64,000 nt of DNA from Anarhynchus alexandrinus (taxonomy: Eukaryota > Chordata > Aves > Charadriiformes > Charadriidae). The stretch covers positions 844,067-908,066 of the forward strand of contig VUYV01000017.1 of the NCBI GenBank assembly GCA_008711295.1, in the 5' to 3' direction. Below are positions 24,601 through 36,507 of the stretch, in pieces (within the stretch, counting starts at the first letter, position 1; every line of letters starts with the position of its first letter). The notes beneath the pieces were generated by a model, which saw only the letters and a list, made by a program, of their open reading frames with translations, did not search any database and was not told the origin of the DNA. Both the position numbers and the translations under genes were made by a program.

Positions 24601-27600
24601 TGAAGGTGCTTAAAAGGATTTGTGTTAGTTCAAGTCACGGATGAACTAGAAAATCCATGTGAAGCAGACTTCCCATCTCCTGCCCAAGGCATACAGACTA
24701 GACAACTGCAATGGGCATCATTCTTCGAGGAGAGCTAATTGCTTGGTGTTAAAAGGATTTCTCTCCCTTTTCAGAGAGAATCAGTTCCAATCTGTGAGTT
24801 AGCCTCATGGGCAGGCTTTGGCCTCCCCTCCACGTCGGATTTTTCCAGCTTCTGAGGATGGGGCAGTTGTCCCTTGGTCCTTGCTGGGAGAAAAGAAATG
24901 CCAAGCTCATCCATGCTTTAGCAGCCTGTGCCAAGAGCTGGAAACTCCTTGGCTGTATAATTCATCTGCACAAAGGCAAATCAGACTCCTACAAAACACA
25001 GCTGCATCAAATTGGCAGGCTGTGCTTTCCCCTCCCCCTCTACTCATAATGCAGTTAAAACTGTTCTCAGGCATGGCTCTAACAAGGCTCATACAAAAAC
25101 TACACACACTCACTAGTATCAACTCAGCTTCCACCAACAGCCAGGGAGGCTGTGGCTTCTCTGTTTGTAACCAGACACATGCCAAACTACAGACCAAACC
25201 AGCAGCACCCTGAAACCATGCGGAGATGTGCTTGTGTCAATGACAAACAACGATGCTGAAGTCTGAGTGGACATTTCTAAGTGCCTAACTCAGAACTTCC
25301 CCTTCAGCCTTTATTATAAAGAGAAAAAAGGTGACAGAAAAGCATATAGTTTGCATACAAAGTAAATACACACCGGACCTTTGTTGAAGTAATGGTTAAA
25401 TTGTAGATTTATTCATTCCAAAACCTCTTGCTTCCTTCAAACTGCAAGAGATGCAAGAATAGCACGTGGGGCTCATTATAGCATAGCTGCATTTTCAGGT
25501 TATGTTCTTTCTGAACAAATCCTGATTTTTAGACTGAAGTCTTACTGAGATCAATCACTGAAAAAATAGTCCTCTTCAGTTCCTGGAGGCAACTTCCCCA
25601 TGGCACTAGAGCAAAGGTTGTTTGGTGGGGGAAATGGAGCTGTACTTCAACTGCATGTTGAGTCGTTGTCCCAGGGGCAGTAGGGTCCCTCCTGCCCTCT
25701 GTTGAGGTGTTTCATCACGCTTCACTTGAGTGTTGCAGTTGTAGAAATGCTTTACACAAGCCAGGATCAATTTACAGTACGCTTTGTGATGGGGCCCTTT
25801 TGAACGACAGCCTCTCCAGTCCACCTCACAGGGTTATGACAGAACTCCTCTTTTGCAGATTCTCTATGGGAACTGATCATTCATTCCAGCCACTGGTACC
25901 ATGTCCCCATCCTCCAGGCACATTGCTAGCTTCACGCCTTGTTCCAGACTTCTGCAACAGCCATATTTCACCAATAGTAATATAGCAGAACCAAGTGGTG
26001 ACTTCTGAAAGAGATTAGGCCATAGAAAAATATTAAATTAAACAGACCTAATACTTGGAGGGAAACTGATAAACATGCACTCAGTTCTCTCTGTGCAATA
26101 ACACAGTGGAGTGGATTTACTGCACGGCTATTTGTTTTCCCCCTCTTCGCAGCCTGTGGGATTTAAAGTTAAACAGTTTTATTCATACCCAAATTCACTA
26201 GTGTATCCCAAACTGGCTGCTTGACAACTTTCCTGACATTTCGGATTCATAATGTCTTAATCCAGAGTCATTACAGTAACTAGGAGGGAACCTGAATGTA
26301 GGAACAGACCCTTTCCTGGAGACTTGTCTTTGGGATTTGAATGTATAAAGGCACCCACATTAATTGAAAGCTCACCTGGAATGGCAATATGAGTGCAAGT
26401 GTTAACCCTGATTATGTGAGCCTTTAAAATATACAGGAGTGTTTGGTATTTGCACTCAGCCTCAGAGCAATGCTCAGCCCAGGAAGCCTCATTTTCTGGA
26501 TCATTTGCCCAAGGATGTTCCTGATATTATACACAATTTTCCTGAAAATTCGGCTTGTTTTCTAGACAGCAGTGAGACAAAGATTTATAGACAAAGCACT
26601 GCACTGAAAATGAGTCAGGATTGCACAAGAAGTTCTGGCAAGTTAGAGTAGGAGGAATCGTCTGTTTGATGATCTGTTTGATGATTGTTTGAAGAAAGGT
26701 CCAAGAACAAAGGCTCTCATTTCCTGACTTTCCAATTTCTTAACCTGGAGATTACATATTTTTTGGCCTGGAAACACACACGAATACATACAGTCTTGTT
26801 AAATAAAAATTTGATATGGAATAGGAAAACCTTGTGAGTTAATCCATGACCTCAGTGAACTTGTTCCAACAGATATGATAGAGCTGTTAATGTTTATACA
26901 GTGACGTGATTTTCCATACTCAGCCCTGTCTTTCTAACCTCACACGGATCTACAGGCCTACATTAGTTATTCAGCTCCCTTTGCTTTTCGTTTCAAGCCA
27001 AGATGGAGCGTCTTGAGAAATCCTACATCTTCTTAATGAAACTTCTTGTCATTTCAAAGCTTAGTGGTCTGAGGGGAGACAGATGATGAGCAGCCATTTA
27101 GTCAGCTCAGCATAAACCAGTTTAGTGGAGAACTGTAGAAACCTAAGTCCATATTTTGAAGTATCTCCTTGAGGTTGTGAGTTTAAGCTGGCAAAGAGGC
27201 CTGCCAAGGCAGAAAGTGGAGGAGATAAACACAGCAAAAAGGTAGATGCGATTCAAACTTACTGTCTGATTTCTGTCTGAGACAAGAAGTTTGATATAGT
27301 GGCAGCAAGGGGTGCATACCAAGCATTTATGTCAAAATATTGTTTCCTCCAATGGCAGGCAACTATCTTTTGAACCGGCAAGAGTAAAGACAGCAGAAAA
27401 GCAGAAAAGTTATAGGAGAAATATTTGTTATTTGCAAGAAGAGGAAGGGGTGACCACCAGGACAACCATGATCAGTGTTTGGTTTTGTTTCAGCTTCATC
27501 AGCCTCATACTATCTCCATTCAGGTCTTTGTGTCCTTCCAGTTCTTGCATTTCAGGTTGAGGCTTTGTTCTGGAAGAAAGCAGGTCAGATGGAGAAAAAA

Positions 27601-30542
27601 CCCAAACTGTATAAAATCAAGTACAGTGTCTCTAATTCTGAAGAAGCATTAACCAAATAAAGCTCCCAAGGGAGCACTAAAGGCCAAATAGCTTCTAGCT
27701 TGTGGATCAGTTAAGTGCTAAAGAAAGAGCAAGAGGAAGAATGGAATTGCTGTAGAGATGGAAACAGTAAGATGGTTATGGTTTTTCAGAAATACAGGCA
27801 TGTAAGACAGAGGCGCTGAGGGAGCTGCATACAGTATAATTTGTGTTTTAAAAATGGCCTTTCTCCCCATCATCACTGCCTGACCTACAGCCGTACCCAC
27901 CACAGATCCCTTCACTGCTACTGGACAAAATGTTGGACAGAGGCCAAGGTGGACACATTTCTTGTTTTGTTATGGAGTATAAATGCCAGCTTAAGTGCTC
28001 TGCAAGCCAAGAGGAGAACAGCTGCCTGTAGAAGGGCAAGACAAGAGGAGATTGTCTGGGCCATGAGCTCTGCTTTGTACCCCTAGGCAATAGGGCACAG
28101 GGCAGTGAAATGTGGCAGCGGGGTGGGATTCCCAGGAGGCATCCAGAGGGCAGCGCCGCTCTTAGCAGCCTTTCTTTGCATGTTCAGCATAAAGGACATG
28201 TCTGGAAATAAGGGAACCAGACAGCAGATCTCATCGCCTGGCTTCTCCAGACCCCTGCGGCCTACAGCTGCACGCCTCAGAGAAGCAGCTCGCAGCCAAG
28301 GCACCCTCAGGGACTGCATCACTGCTCACAATGCCCCTGATGGGGACGTGACTAGCACTGGTTACTACCTTCACCTCTTCTAGCTGTAGAGCACTAAAGC
28401 CCTGATGAGCCTGTGATCCACACCCTAGCATCACCCAAGCCTCCCCCAAATAGCTCCTCTGTAGCCTCCTGCCCCTTCCTTTCTCCCGCTGCTGATGGCA
28501 GGACATCCACCATCCACAATGGGGTCCCTCCCTCCTGCTTTGGAAAATCTGGGGACTCCCTGGACTCCGCAGACCTGCACAACCAGCAGAAGGCCTCATG
28601 TACCCCTAGGCCTACAGGTTTTAAACACTGTCTTTTCCTTGTCCTTGTTCACCTTCCAGAGGCTCCTCGTCACTCCACAGCTTCCTCCTGTTGATTCCTG
28701 CCATCACTCTCCAACAGCATCTGGGTCCTCCAGCCTTTTACAGCTGCTCTTTACACCTCACAGGCAGTAATTAATTCGACACTCGCAGCACGGCCAAGTT
28801 CCCCTTCAGAGATTCACATGCCCTCAAACCTGCCCAGGCAGCTGGAATAGTACAGCCGAGATTTACATCCGATCCTTTCCCCACGACCGCTGTTGTCCTG
28901 GATCCTGGCCCCAGAATCATGTGTATTCATGGCCAACAGGGCAGGAAGGATAATATTTTAAAGCCCAGCTGCTAGAGGAAGCAACAATGGCTGGCTGAAA
29001 CACCAGCGAAACAGTGAATCTTGACAACATGCCAGAAATTCACCATCTGGTATAAAATGGTAGAATTATCTTTTGAGGCCTGACATGACGTCATCAAGTC
29101 AAATCAAGAGAAGACATTTCCATACCTCTAGAGGAGCACTCAGGGCCTGGATCACAGAAGCAGCTCTTCTTTACCAGGCTAAGCTTCACATGAGACATGA
29201 CAGAAGATGACTGCAGATGGGTTACCCTCTTGCTTTTGCTTTACATCCAGGTAACTCCACCGACTTCCTTTCTGATACTCCCAAAATTCCTCTGTGTGAA
29301 GCTGAAAAAGATTATGTATTGTGACTCTAGAACCAGCTGAAGTTCAGTTGAACAAAACTGTAGTTGGGAAACAAAGATTAAAAGATTAAACTAGTAACTA
29401 TGGGGATTTATGATTTTATTAATATGACACACTCATCTGAATTAACCTTTATTGGTCAGAAATGGGGGAAATTCTCCTTTGTTATGGGATGACATAAAGC
29501 AGATATACTTGACTCTTTCCTCTTCCCTTGTTTTTATATATAATTTGATTTGGTCCACATGATGTGTCTTTCTGATGTAGGAAGCAGGAACTGAAAACAC
29601 ATTTCCCTATTTATTGCATCAGAAGATATTTATTAGTACAAGGTTGTCTCATGGCATTTTGCCAGCCTTCCCCCACAAAAATAGATGAACAATCGGTACA
29701 ATAATATTGGCAGACCCAGCTGGTCTCTCATGCCCTTTGATTTTACTCTTAGATGCAACATAGATAAATTCACAAAACCGTCTTCCCTGCATGCACATTG
29801 CGTATATTGCATCTCTGCAAAGCCATCACTAGGGAGGAAAGTAGGGTCAGAGAAGGCATGAATTACATTGGCATCTAAATTACTAAAATCTCATAGTGTA
29901 AAGGATGCAAATGACAGCATCATGAAACCCTCCTGAAGTTAAGCTCAAGATATTTGCTTCTGGAGAATTCTCTTCTATTCCATCGTGGAGGAGAATAAGA
30001 GTAAATTAGTGGGATGGAGAAAAACACATTTATTTCTGTAGTACATGCTGAAAGGGTGGCTGGAGAGAGAGGGTCTTGCTTCCTGCCTACAACCTGGGCT
30101 GGAAGATGTAGTCTGTTATAGTTACTGTGAAACTGTGGGAAACATTTTCTTTTTAATCGCCTAACTGCCATACTGATGGTTGTTTACTGGATAGCAGAGC
30201 AATTTCAGCAAATGGCTGTAATCTGTACAAGAAAATTAGCGTGTATAGGTGGTAAGCAAATAATGATTGGTCAGAGATAAGATGGAAAATATTAGAAGTA
30301 TGTATACATACATATGTCTTTGCAAAATTTACTTATATGTATTATACATGCATGCATTTTTAGTATTATATACACACATAAACCTTTATCTGGACTGGGA
30401 TTAATTTTTGCTTTGGAAAGGATTTTTGCTTGTTTTTTGGTTTGTTTTTTTTTTCTTTTTTGTATTACTGCTCTCTTCCTGTCATCCCCAGAGAAAAATC
30501 AGTTACATACTCAAACAAGATGTCAGATGTGTATAGGACTTG
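21670..30542. other. Long intergenic stretch, no recognised gene or repeat
   Basis: Nearly 9 kb without an identifiable CR1, SINE or gene. That is the longest such stretch in the window. It is mostly AT-rich, with a T-run near 23800. A GC-richer part at about 28090-28780 gives overlapping open frames on both strands (up to 122 codons), typical of composition rather than coding. A 12-bp unit TCTGTTTGATGA is doubled at 26661-26684. Regulatory elements or lncRNA exons could be here but cannot be read from one sequence. Confidence 0.5.
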
Positions 30543-30582
30543 GAGTATCATCAGTTAGTTAAGAGTATCATCAGTTAGTTAA
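30543..30582. repeat. Perfect tandem duplication of a 20-bp unit
   Basis: GAGTATCATCAGTTAGTTAA occurs at 30543-30562 and again at 30563-30582 without a difference, so the duplication is probably recent. Confidence 0.92.
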
Positions 30583-30689
30583 GTTAGATAAAGTAAATCA
30601 CTTACATGCTTAATTTCAAAATGAACCAAAACCACCTCTTTATCAGTTCAGACTACACCAAAAGTAATTGGTGATGAAAAACTGTCCAA

Positions 30690-31160
30690 CAGTTTGTTGT
30701 GCTGCAGCTCAGGTGAGACGTGGGAGAAAGCTGGCTGGGTTATACCGGAGTCAGAGAAGGCAAGAGAGCTTTGTGGGCACGTATTTTTTCTTCAACGTCT
30801 TCTTCCCACAAACCCTCTTCCCATGAGCAGGCGAGCATCAGCAGAGAGGCTGGGGGTTTGGAGGAGAGCAGAGAGGTGCTGCTGGGCAGACAGGGAGGAG
30901 TGGAGCGGCCTTGAAGACAAGAGGAGGAAAAAGTTGGAGATACAGTGAGAAAATAAGCGGAGAGAAAGGAACAGGGAGTGCCACGGGTTGCACACAGGCA
31001 CGTGCTGGGAAGGGGGACTATTGCAACGAGAAGACGCCACCAGAGAGACTGAACCAAGGGGAAAGATTAAGATGTGAAATTGAGAGCTTTTTTAAAGAAC
31101 AAAAAAAGGGAAAGAGGACAAGCACGATGGAACAAGGGAAAATAAACACTTTGAAAATGT
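30690..31160. other. Purine-rich stretch preceding the polypyrimidine tract
   Basis: The plus strand is strongly A/G-rich, most clearly from about 30830 to 31140 (for example GAGGAGGAAAAAGTTGGAGA). It is open in more than one frame with low-complexity Arg/Lys/Glu peptides. A CTCAGGTGAGA donor-like site lies near 30710 and AATAAA at 31141-31146. These could belong to a non-coding transcript, but nothing confirms that. It is followed directly by an opposite-bias pyrimidine tract. Confidence 0.4.
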
Positions 31161-31161
31161 G

Positions 31162-31472
31162 TTCCTTTCCCCTTTCCCTTTCCCTTTCCCTTTCCCTTTC
31201 CCTTTCCCTTTCCCTTNNNNNNNNNNNNNNNNNNNNNNNNNNNNNNNNNNNNNNNNNNNNNNNNNNNNNNNNNNNNNNNNNNNNNNNNNNNNNNNNNNNN
31301 NNNNNNNNNNNNNNNNNNNNNNNNNNNNNTTTTTCTTTTTCTTTTTCTTTTCCTTTTTCTTTTCCTTTTTCTTTTCCTTTTTCTTTTTCTTTCTTTTTAT
31401 TTTTATTTTTATTTTTTTATTTCTCTTTCTCTTCCTCTTTTTCTTTCTCTTTCTCTTTTCCTTTTTCTTTTT
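31162..31472. repeat. Polypyrimidine microsatellite tract, CCCTTT hexamers grading into T-rich units
   Basis: It begins as CCCTTT repeats (31165-31216). After an assembly gap it continues as TTTTTC and TTTTCC units, then TTTTTA units and TTTCTC units up to 31472. The only purines after the gap are the few A of the TTTTTA section. The true length is unknown because the gap lies inside. Homopurine-homopyrimidine tracts of this kind can form triplex DNA and are hard to sequence. Confidence 0.95.
31217..31329. other. Assembly gap of 113 N
   Basis: All positions are N. The unit differs on the two sides (CCCTTT to the left, TTTTTC to the right), so the missing part contains the transition and may be much longer or shorter than 113. 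Confidence 0.99.
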
Positions 31473-31746
31473 GAGATAGTAAGTCCTGTACAGATGTTAT
31501 GAATACCTACATTCAGTTAAAGTACCTATACCTATATAAAGTGGATTTCCCCACCAAAAATCATTTTGAGGATACAACAGGTCAAAACCCATATATCTGA
31601 CTCATTCAACAATTTTGACCTGAGCCTGCAAATGAAGATAAGACAGACCAAAAGATGCTTTTGTGAGGAATTAAGAGGGGTCAGCATCTGAACTCCCGTA
31701 GAAGAGGTCCCTTTGGCTTTCACAAAGGGGTCACAGAGAAATAATT

Positions 31747-31905
31747 GTTAGCACTTTACAAGCACATAGCTTCAGTGTGGGAACATATCATTGTTATTTC
31801 AAAGCTGGGAAAATCGGGGCACAGAGAGGTCAACATGATTCCTTCAAGGACAGATAATGAGTCAGAGGTGGACCAACACAGACTGTTGTTGTTCAGATTT
31901 CCAGA
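31747..31905 (-). mobile_element. MIR/CORE-SINE-like relic
   Basis: The plus strand shows TTAGCACTTTACAAGC, then AGCTGGGAAAATCGGGGCAC, AGAGAGGTCAA and GAGTCAGAGGTGGACC. This is the order of the complement of an amniote MIR-type SINE, placing the element on the minus strand. It is diverged, with several indels. Confidence 0.6.
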
Positions 31906-33332
31906 CCAGGGTCACAGCTATTGGGTGCACCAACTCCCTTGCCAGCACCAGATGATGAACATTTCTAATTATTTACCAGTTGTGGAATTCTTATTTGCAC
32001 TTCTGATAAAAGCCTCCAAACACCCAAAGTCAGGCTCAGGCATCTCAATACCCAAGTGGAGTTAAGTGTTAGTGAATTAAAGTTTACACTGAGGCAAGAG
32101 TACACAAATACAGAAACACAGCTCTGTGCGTTTTTAGGCAGCTTTATGGTAAAACTGCGGTGCCATGAAAGGAACAGGCTTCCAGTAGAGGTGGTGGTTG
32201 TGCTGAAGTGTTAGGAAGGTAGTTGGGAATTTAGATGCTGAAAGCAGGACTGGAGCAGAGTTTGGGTCCTCAAATCCTTTGTAAAATTCAGCCCTTGAAT
32301 CTCTGCCTGTGCTTCTCCTTCTCTGTAATAGGATTGTGCATCGATCTCTTCTTATTTGAATAGCAAGCTAGCAGCAGACAGTCTAGTCCCACTCACAGAC
32401 TTCTTGCCTATCTTGCTCCAGGAATCTCATCAGAAAGGAGTTTATTGCATCGGCAGCCTATACACTCTCCAGTGCCCTAATAACAAAGATTTTTCCCTCT
32501 GCAAAAGATGTTAAGCTGCTGAGATGGTGGCTTGGCAGTTTGAGAGTGGTAGTTGTGCACACAGAGGAGCCAGTCATCCACTGCAAAATGTTATTTCTGT
32601 CACTTAAATGTAGTTGTTTCCTGGGTCACTTCTAATCTTTGATATATTTTTTCTGGTTTTAAGCTGACAAAAATGGGAATTAGCAAGTCCTCAAGGGTTG
32701 TTGATTTCATGGGGCTCCTGACTGAGGCACCATATACACACCCCATAGTGCAAAGAAATACGCTTGCTACAGTAATAAGGTTTTGGACACATCTTAGAGG
32801 GATGCGTTTTCTTTTCACATGAGCCAAGTTTAGTAAACTGTAGCTTGTTATGACATAATGTGCACTGAGTTTTGTGCATTTGTACAACGTGAGCAGAAGG
32901 CTCATGTGCCTTCCCTTGTAAATTCATGCCAGAATGAAAATTTGTGGTTTTAAACAGAAGGCTGAATAGTATTATCTGTTAATTAATTTGCCCTGGAAGT
33001 TCCAGTGTAAGGGGAGACTTCAAATAATCACTGTGTTGGCAGGTTAGTATTTCAGTAGTGCATGAGTTGCTGGCATTTTGGTGGGATGCCCAAGAGTCAC
33101 AGAAATGGATTTTGCACATGTGTTTGAAGTTGTCTTTTTTACAGTGACTAACACATAGGTCTGTGTTGAGGCATTCAGGAGCAGTAATGATGCCATACAG
33201 CTCAGTCATGGGAAGAAATGTATTTTTCCTTGCACTTCAGACCTGGAGGGGGAACCCACGAAAGGTAGCTTTTCACATTTTTTTCTAACATAACTGCAAA
33301 TGCAAGGTCCACTTTTGGTGCTTTTTCCATTT
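31906..33332. other. Intergenic, no recognised gene
   Basis: No supported gene. A short segment near 32175-32200 (AGGCTTCCAGTAGAGGTGG) vaguely recalls a CR1 3' region but is too short to call. Confidence 0.5.
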
Positions 33333-33415
33333 CATAGAATCATAGAATGCTTTAGGTTGGAAGAGATCTTGAAGACCATCAAGTTCCAACCCCCCTGCCA
33401 TAGGTCATGCTTGTC
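33333..33415 (-). mobile_element. CR1 LINE 3' tip
   Basis: CATAGAATCATAGAATGC, TTTAGGTTGGAAGAGATCTT and GTTCCAACCCCCCTGCC are the complement of a CR1 3' terminus. The remainder of the element is missing. Confidence 0.88.
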
Positions 33416-36400
33416 CATGAGTCATCCCTTTCGTGCAGGGCTATTCTGGCATTTCCTTCAGGTGAAAGTTTCGCAGTTGCACCTGCAACTCCCTGGTCGG
33501 CAAACACAGCAGGTGGGTCGGGTTTTCCAGCAGGCACACAGAGAAGCCAGAAAACAGCCAACCAGGAAAACCCACAGGCTTGTAAATCCAGGCTCGACTT
33601 TGTTTGTTTTCAGACACATTGCAGGTTTTTCACATCGTGTTCTTATCGGTGTTATTGTGGCTTAAACAGGAAGCTGCATACCAGTGGAGATGGGAGGGCT
33701 GTATTGATAGGCAAGGGAAGGTTATTCAGAGAGGTGAGGGAGTATCCCCGCTGCTAGCTGCAGTTGTGAAGAATTTTCAGGGAATGACCTTGGAGTATCT
33801 GCCTCTCAGAAACCATGGCAACCAGCATTTGTTCTCATAAAATAATTTCTTGTCTCGCAGTGAGTGATTACATGCCTGTTCCAAACTCTGAGGTAGGATC
33901 TCTCCATAAAGAAGGAAAAAAACACCACCAAAGAAAAAGCCTGACATGACTGTTCTGAATCCCTCCTATATCCTAAATAATGCACTGTAGCATGTTTATC
34001 TGCTGCCAGCTGAACATCAAGCTGATGAGTAGCCGCTGGATGATTATCTTTTCCTGTTTCTAGGTTAGCATAATTAAGTCTGAAATAAATACAGACATCT
34101 TCGGTGAATGCCTGTTTGTCTCCTTAATTAGTATCTGACACTTTTCAGGAAAAAAACATTCCAAGATTATACTGAGGCTTTTGTTGTGCAGTTTGGGAAT
34201 CACTCATGCAGTCATTCCCCTGTTCTTAAACATATTTTCAGGGGGTAAAGAACATTTTCAAATTATCTATTCCTCAGATAGTTGGTCTGTGCAATTCTGT
34301 CTGCAGCACCTTACATATCTTGTGCTTCGTCCATGCAAAAACTCCCATTAGCAGGGCATGTGAGGGAAATGTCAATATAAAATAAAAATTATAAAAATAT
34401 GATAGCAGCTGATTTTGTCTTTGCACCACAACATGCACCACTTGTGGCCCCTCAGTGGTGAAAAAATGTGCAAAAAAGACATGGGCGAGCCTCTACACCT
34501 GCTTTAGGGTCATCTCTGAGGCGACTGGCATTTCATTTCACAGGGAGGCACATTGCTCAGGCAATCAGCTGTGCTCTACCCATCGCAGCTTTATAGCTGT
34601 TTCCTTCAACCTGAAAAAAGGGGTGCAGGTGCTGAAAATTGCGTATTTTAAGTCTGAGTCCTAAGGAAATAAGTCCTAAGGGGGATCCAGCTGTTTCTGC
34701 CTGTGAATAATCCCACTCCTGCGGTAACTTTCAGCCTTCTGGTAGAATTCAAACACCTCTGAGTGAGGAGATGGGAGCCTCAAGGAGACTGATGCTTTTA
34801 CAAGTGTGCTGCGCACTGGGAGCTGGGTAGGAAACAGACACCAGTTTTTCCCCACTTCCCCTGCTGCCTGTCCTCTGTCCGATGGCCTTGTGCATCCCAG
34901 CAGGTCACCAAGTGGTGACCCCAGCTTGCTCCCAAGGACCCTGTGTCTGTCTCCTCTGGCCCCACAGGGAGGCCCCACAAGTTCAAGTCTAGGGTCTTCT
35001 CCTGCCCGCTGCAAGAGGGAATGAGAAGACCCTGGGGACATGGATCCAACTGCTGTTGCAGCGGCCCTTGAGAGCATTTAATTTCACCTGACCTACCTCT
35101 CCTTGCAGCCCGTGAGCTCCCTGGGAAAGCTAACCCGTGAACATGCCCACACGCTGCCTGCAGTCCCACCATCTCAGCACCTCTCCCAGCGTCCTGCTCC
35201 AAGGGCTGTCCTGGGATCCAGGGGGAGGCAGAGCCACTGGAGGGACGAGCAGGGAGGGCGGTCACCCTGACAGCACCAGGGAGGACCCTCCCCATCCATT
35301 TCCCTCCATTGGGTCTCTCCTGGCCCCAGGGTGCCCTCCCTGGAGCCCGGGTTGCCCCTCATGCCCCTCATCACCTGCACACCAGCCAGAATGCAAAGGC
35401 AAGACTTACTCATGCTGTGATATCCCCAAGGCTAGTACCATTTGTTGCTTTCCTTTATCAGAGACAAACCCCTCTACAAAAGACATAATTATGATTTATG
35501 GCGTTATTAGTGACAATTAAATGTCATACTTGCAAACAGGCAACATAAACTCCTATTTCATTGCAAGACTGCCCTCCTGCTGCTTTGCTACTAACAGTGA
35601 CTTTCCTTTGCAGCTTTAAATCACCGTGCCAGGGCATGCAGCTAAGCAAGGACTCGGAGCCTTCCTTTTGATACCAGCGCTCCACACTGGCCCACAAGCA
35701 TCCTCCAAGGAAAATGCAGCAAAGGCTCATTTTCAGACAGTCGGAACGCAGGGTGCCCCTGAGCTCTGACAGACACAGCGACTGGGAGATAGGCAGGTTA
35801 CGGTGGGACTTGCATGTGCCAGTTACAGGCACTGCTGCCAAAACTGCGGCAGCAGAGGGGCCACAGAGCTGAAGGGGGATAAGGGCTGCTTGAGCAGGCT
35901 TGTTGCACCTCCGTGTGGTGGACAAGCAGTCCAGTTCAGAGCTCTATTGTGGGAAGAAAAGAAGCTCTCTGGGGACTCAGATTGCTGTAGCTGCTTTGGG
36001 AGCCTGATGGGGCTTATCACAGACCCTTCTTTAACAGCAACTGTGGTTTTGTCCACAGAGCGTGACTGAACCGATGTACACGCATAGACTCACAGTGTTA
36101 CCATCCCACCTCCAAGGCCTGTGAGCTCAGAGACGGAGTCTTTCCCCAGCCCCAGCCAAAGGGCTTTGCAGAGGGTCGTGGTGATGCTGCAGCCAGACCC
36201 TCAGGAGCCCCATGTCTAAGAGACCCCCAGCCCTCCTGGGCCGCCAGTACACGCTGCCCAGACATCTGTGCTGAAAAGAAATGCTTAGCAGACATGTTTC
36301 TTAGCTCACAGATTAACTCTGCAGCCTTTTCCAGCCAGTTACTAAGAAGTGGGGGTTGAGATCTGAAAGCATGGCATGGGATTAGCCATGCATCTGCCAT

Positions 36401-36507
36401 TAAAATCAATCCTCTACACCACTTTGAAAATCTCAGTTTGTGGAGAAGAGGGAGAATAAATCCAGAAACTTTTCAGATATATATTGTGACTCCATGGCAT
36501 TTATTAA
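33416..36507. other. Intergenic, includes a GC-rich block
   Basis: Between about 34750 and 35410 the sequence is GC-rich and gives overlapping frames on both strands (to 165 codons on the minus strand, 34798-35295). None has a domain signature, and both strands being open argues for composition. It might be a conserved non-coding or lncRNA exon region. Nothing else was recognised. Confidence 0.5.

Noticed and set aside
30911..31479. Long frames running through the CCCTTT tract
   Set aside because: They translate a microsatellite (Phe/Leu/Ser/Pro repeats) and an N gap; not genes.
32160..32260. Possible CR1 3' remnant
   Set aside because: Only about 20 bases resemble CR1 and no tip is present.
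34798..35295. 165-codon minus-strand frame
   Set aside because: It lies in a GC-rich block where both strands are open in several frames. No domain, signal peptide or splice context.
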